Source: Hymenobacter roseosalivarius DSM 11622 (GTDB lineage: Bacteria; Bacteroidota; Bacteroidia; Cytophagales; Hymenobacteraceae). Taken from it: a stretch of DNA of 64,000 bases. Position numbers and translations under genes: made by a program. Below the pieces are notes generated by a model that did no database searches, was not told the origin of the DNA, and saw nothing but the letters and a program-made list of their open reading frames with translations. Shown here piece after piece: positions 60,962 through 64,000 of this stretch (positions are counted from its first letter, which is position 1; each line of letters opens with the position of its first letter). Where the stretch lies: contig NZ_FWWW01000055.1 in the NCBI RefSeq assembly GCF_900176135.1, positions 99,809-163,808 on the forward strand. Direction: 5' to 3'.

Positions 60962-62332
60962 ATGCAAAACGATAAAATTGTAGTCGGCCTCGACATCGGC
61001 ACCACCAAAATCTGCGTCCTGGTAGGGCGCAAAAATGAGTTTGGCAAACTTGAGATCCTCGGCATGGGTAAAGCCGTGTCGGAGGGTGTAGTGCGCGGTA
61101 TTGTATCCAATATTGACAAAACTGTCGACGCTATTAAGAAGGCTATCCGGCAGGCAGAAGAGCAATCTGGTATCAATATCGGCGTGGTCAATGTCGGCAT
61201 TGCTGGCCAGCATATTAAGAGCCTGCAGCATAATGGCAGCATCACGCGCGCTTCACAGGATAGCGAGATTACCGTCGATGACGTGAACCGCCTGACTAAC
61301 GATATGTATCGTTTGGTAACCCCACCCGGCTCCGAGATTATCCACGTAATGCCCCAAGATTATAAGGTGGATTACGAGGAAGGTATCATGGATCCGGTAG
61401 GCATGTCGGGTGTACGCTTGGAAGGTAATTTTCACATTATTACCGCCCAGAGCACCGCCATCAATAACATCAATAAGTGCGTGACCAAGGCCGGCCTGGA
61501 GATTGATAACCTGATTCTGGAGCCGCTGGCCTCAAGCATGTCGGTACTGAGCGATGAGGAGAAAGAAGCCGGTGTAGCCCTGATCGACATCGGTGGCGGC
61601 ACTACTGATTTGGCTATCTTCAAAGACGGCATCATTCGCCACGCGGCCGTGCTGCCCTTCGGCGGCAACATCGTGACCAGCGACATCAAGCAGGGCTGCC
61701 TGGTGATGCAGAACCAGGCCGAGCAGCTGAAGGTGAAGTTCGGCAAAGCCATTGCCGAGGAAGCCTCTGACTACGAAATCGTGAGCATTCCGGGCCTGCG
61801 CGACCGGGCACCGAAGGAGATTTCTCTGAAAAACCTGGCCCACATCATCGAGGCCCGGATGGAGGAGATCGTGGAGCTGGTGTACGCCGAGATTCAGCGC
61901 ACCGGCCACGCCGACAAGCTGGCCGCCGGCATCGTGCTGACGGGCGGCGGCTCCCAGCTTCAGAACCTGGTGCAGCTCACCGAGTACGTTACGGGCCTGG
62001 ATACGCGCATCGGCTACCCCAACGAGCACCTGGGCAAGAGCCGCATTGAAGCGGTAAAATCGCCGATGTACGCCACCTCCGTGGGTCTGGTGCTGGCCGG
62101 CTACCGCTCTATCGACGAGCGCGTAAGCCGCGGCTACGAGCCCGAGGAGCAGGTGTATCGGGCGGCTCCTGAGCCACGCGCTGAAGCGCCTGTTATGCCC
62201 GCCGCGCCCCAAAAAGCCCCCCAGACGCCACCCGCGCCTAAAAAGCCCTCCGGGGCCGGCAAGTTTTTCCAGGATATCATCAGCCGCACCAAAGGTTTGT
62301 TGATCGACGATTTTGACGACAAGCAGTATTAA
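60962..62332 (+). CDS. ftsA: cell division protein FtsA
   Basis: 456-residue actin-fold protein that tethers FtsZ to the membrane. GLDIGTTKICVLVG, VALIDIGGGTTDLAIF and VLTGGGSQLQNL are phosphate motifs. The C-terminal 60 residues are Pro-rich, ending in an amphipathic helix (GKFFQDIISRTKGLLIDD) as a membrane anchor. ATG at 60962. It contains one GCCCCCCAG in the Pro-rich linker. Confidence 0.95.
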   Translation: MQNDKIVVGLDIGTTKICVLVGRKNEFGKLEILGMGKAVSEGVVRGIVSNIDKTVDAIKKAIRQAEEQSGINIGVVNVGIAGQHIKSLQHNGSITRASQDSEITVDDVNRLTNDMYRLVTPPGSEIIHVMPQDYKVDYEEGIMDPVGMSGVRLEGNFHIITAQSTAINNINKCVTKAGLEIDNLILEPLASSMSVLSDEEKEAGVALIDIGGGTTDLAIFKDGIIRHAAVLPFGGNIVTSDIKQGCLVMQNQAEQLKVKFGKAIAEEASDYEIVSIPGLRDRAPKEISLKNLAHIIEARMEEIVELVYAEIQRTGHADKLAAGIVLTGGGSQLQNLVQLTEYVTGLDTRIGYPNEHLGKSRIEAVKSPMYATSVGLVLAGYRSIDERVSRGYEPEEQVYRAAPEPRAEAPVMPAAPQKAPQTPPAPKKPSGAGKFFQDIISRTKGLLIDDFDDKQY

Positions 62333-62367
62333 GGTCAATGATAGACGCCGACCGATAAAATCGTCTG

Positions 62368-62460
62368 TCATCCTGAGGAACGAAGGACCTTATCACACCT
62401 GAATAAGTCATCAGTGATTCATCGTTCAATTGGCATAAGGTCCTTCGTTCCTCAGGATGA
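62368..62460. repeat. long inverted repeat between ftsA and ftsZ
   Basis: Perfect 26-base arms (62368-62393 and 62435-62460, TCATCCTGAGGAACGAAGGA...) around a 41-base spacer. The sequence is of the widespread TCATCCTGAG...GAAGGACC repeat type. Its spacer contains GTTCAATTGGC, and with the right arm GTTCAATTGGCATA (62424-62437) is identical to the 25868 copy. It lies directly upstream of ftsZ. Confidence 0.9.
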
Positions 62461-62494
62461 CGAGCGTATTTCTCTCATTGAAAACTGAAATAGC

Positions 62495-63994
62495 ATGAAC
62501 TATAAATTCGATATTCCGTCCACTTCCAAGTCCATCATCAAGGTGATTGGCGTGGGGGGCGGCGGGTCCAATGCCGTGAACCACATGTTCAGCCAGGGCA
62601 TCAAGGACGTAGAATTCGTCATTTGCAACACCGATAAGCAGGCCCTGCACAGCAGTACTGTGCCCACCAAATTGCAGATCGGCGTCGACCTGACCGAGGG
62701 TCTCGGGGCCGGCGCTAACCCCGAGCGGGGCAAGCAGGCCGCCATCGAGAGCCGCGAGCAGATCCGCGAGCTGCTCAGCAACGGCACCCGCATGGTGTTT
62801 ATCACGGCCGGTATGGGCGGTGGTACGGGCACCGGGGCCGCGCCCGTAATTGCCAAAGTGGCCAAGGAGCTGGGCATCCTGACCGTGGGCATCGTGACTG
62901 CGCCTTTCCTCTTTGAGGGCAAAAAGAAGCGGCAGCAGGCCGAGCACGGCATCAAGGAGCTGAGTGAGAACTGCGACACGGTGCTCGTGATTCTGAACGA
63001 TAAGCTGCGCGAGATTTTTGGCAATCTGCCCATCCGCGCCGCCTTCGCCAAGGCCGATAACGTGCTGAGCACGGCCGCCAAGAGCATCGCCGAAATCATC
63101 ACCGTGACCAGCGAGGTGAACGTGGACTTTGAAGACGTGAAAACCGTCATGAAGGACTCGGGCGCGGCCGTGATGGGCAGCAGCATCACCGACGGCGAAA
63201 ACCGCGCCCAGCGCGCCGCCGAGGAAGCCCTGGCCTCACCGCTGCTCAACAACACCGACATCCACGGGGCCCAGAAAATCCTGCTCAGCATCATGTCGGG
63301 CGACCAGGCCGAGCTGGAGATGGACGAGCTGACCGAAATCACGGAGTACATCCAAAACAAAGCTGGCCAGGATGCCGAGGTTATTTTCGGCCACGGCATC
63401 GACGCAACACTGGGGCAAAGCATCCGCGTGACGGTGATTGCCACGGGCTTCGCCCGCGACGCGCACACCATCAATACGGGCTTTGTGAACAATAAAACGG
63501 AGCCCGAGCCCGATCCGCAGATTAACCTCTTCGACCAGGACCGCCAGGAAGCCCCCGCGCCCGTGGTGCCCACGTTCAGCGCGCCCGCACCGGCGCCGGT
63601 GCCCGTGCCGGCCCCCGCTCCGGTCGAGCCGCCCAAAGTAACCTTCGATCTGGAAACATCGGCCTCGAACTACGTGCCGCCGGTAGCCGCGCCGTCGTCG
63701 CCGGCCCCGGAGCTGGTAGCCGTGCAGCAGCCGGCCCCGCCGTCGGCACCCGCCGCCCCGCGCCCCACCCTCGACGCCCGCGCCGACGAGCGCCGCCGCC
63801 GCCTCCAGGACCTGAGCAACGGCCTCACCAACGACGCCATCAAGGACCAGCTGGAAACGCCCGCCTACCTGCGCCGCCACGTAAAGCTGGAGAACGTGAC
63901 GCCATCAAATGAGCGCGACATTTCCCGGTTCAACTTATCAGATGATAATGAGCTGCTGGGCGACAACCGGTTTCTGCATGATAATGTAGATTAA
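62495..63994 (+). CDS. ftsZ: cell division protein FtsZ
   Basis: 499-residue tubulin-like GTPase forming the division ring. GGGGSNAVNHM, GMGGGTGTGAAPVIAK (the tubulin signature) and NVDFEDVKTVM (T7 catalytic loop) are intact. After the globular core (to about 330) a long Pro/Ala/Val-rich linker (about 350-430) and the tail PAYLRRHVKLENV follow, typical of Bacteroidota FtsZ. The stop codon is 6 bases from the window end. ATG at 62495. Confidence 0.96.
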   Translation: MNYKFDIPSTSKSIIKVIGVGGGGSNAVNHMFSQGIKDVEFVICNTDKQALHSSTVPTKLQIGVDLTEGLGAGANPERGKQAAIESREQIRELLSNGTRMVFITAGMGGGTGTGAAPVIAKVAKELGILTVGIVTAPFLFEGKKKRQQAEHGIKELSENCDTVLVILNDKLREIFGNLPIRAAFAKADNVLSTAAKSIAEIITVTSEVNVDFEDVKTVMKDSGAAVMGSSITDGENRAQRAAEEALASPLLNNTDIHGAQKILLSIMSGDQAELEMDELTEITEYIQNKAGQDAEVIFGHGIDATLGQSIRVTVIATGFARDAHTINTGFVNNKTEPEPDPQINLFDQDRQEAPAPVVPTFSAPAPAPVPVPAPAPVEPPKVTFDLETSASNYVPPVAAPSSPAPELVAVQQPAPPSAPAAPRPTLDARADERRRRLQDLSNGLTNDAIKDQLETPAYLRRHVKLENVTPSNERDISRFNLSDDNELLGDNRFLHDNVD

Positions 63995-64000
63995 GGTTCT

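Noticed and set aside
62500..63636. 378-residue minus-strand frame opposite ftsZ
   Set aside because: Shadow of ftsZ; Ser/Met-rich with no domain, and ftsZ is unmistakable.

Overview
The window looks like a chromosomal segment of a pigmented member of the Bacteroidota, order Cytophagales, most likely Hymenobacter or a close relative. The grounds are: a TonB-dependent receptor with an N-terminal carboxypeptidase-regulatory-like domain, a carotenoid cluster with crtZ, crtI, crtB and crtW, a dcw cluster in the Bacteroidota order without murF or ddl, a Bacteroidota-type promoter (TTG-N19-TAnnTTTG) ahead of mraZ, almost no Shine-Dalgarno sequences, and G+C-rich genes separated by A+T-rich spacers. 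No rRNA, CRISPR array, prophage or transposase gene was seen. There is one tRNA, tRNA-Leu(CAA).

Layout. 1-10.7 kb is mostly minus strand: the 5' end of a TonB-dependent receptor, thioredoxin, a secreted protein, an HNH protein and a DUF6687-like gene (both plus), then sbcC, a small membrane protein and sbcD (double-strand-break and hairpin nuclease), and an MBL-fold/double-rhodanese protein. 10.9-19.6 kb carries a Spy-like periplasmic protein, an APC permease, a DUF2945 protein, a secreted dipeptidase and two amidohydrolase-family genes. 19.6-20.9 kb is a two-gene operon pairing a GntA-like (YqcI/YcgG) heme oxygenase with a DUF1989 protein. 21-35 kb holds a mixed set: a LuxR-type regulator, a ricin/PD40/OmpA surface protein, an SDR, a SprT-like protease, tRNA-Leu, hscB, a monooxygenase-like protein, a SAM hydrolase, phoH, a GNAT, comEC and an enoyl-CoA hydratase. 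35-43 kb is the carotenoid region, including a B12-binding MerR regulator, an ECF sigma factor and ispH. 43-47 kb carries a TPR histidine kinase facing a LytTR response regulator and a decayed heavy-metal-domain gene. 47-64 kb is the dcw cluster: mraZ, rsmH, ftsL, ftsI, murE, mraY, murD, ftsW, murG, murC, ftsQ, ftsA, ftsZ.

Three patterns stand out. First, the 9-mer CTGGGGGGC / GCCCCCCAG, usually followed on its G-rich strand by A/T bases, occurs about 30 times. It lies in several reading frames and also forms the stems of several intrinsic terminators. Second, long inverted repeats sit in many gene junctions, notably four junctions of the dcw cluster. One two-hairpin element lies in frame inside murC, with a related intergenic copy at about 24.8 kb. 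Third, two gene neighbourhoods suggest specific biology: a possible light-sensing AdoCbl regulator plus sigma factor controlling carotenoid genes, and a possible N-hydroxyguanidine-type pathway from the GntA-like/DUF1989 pair.
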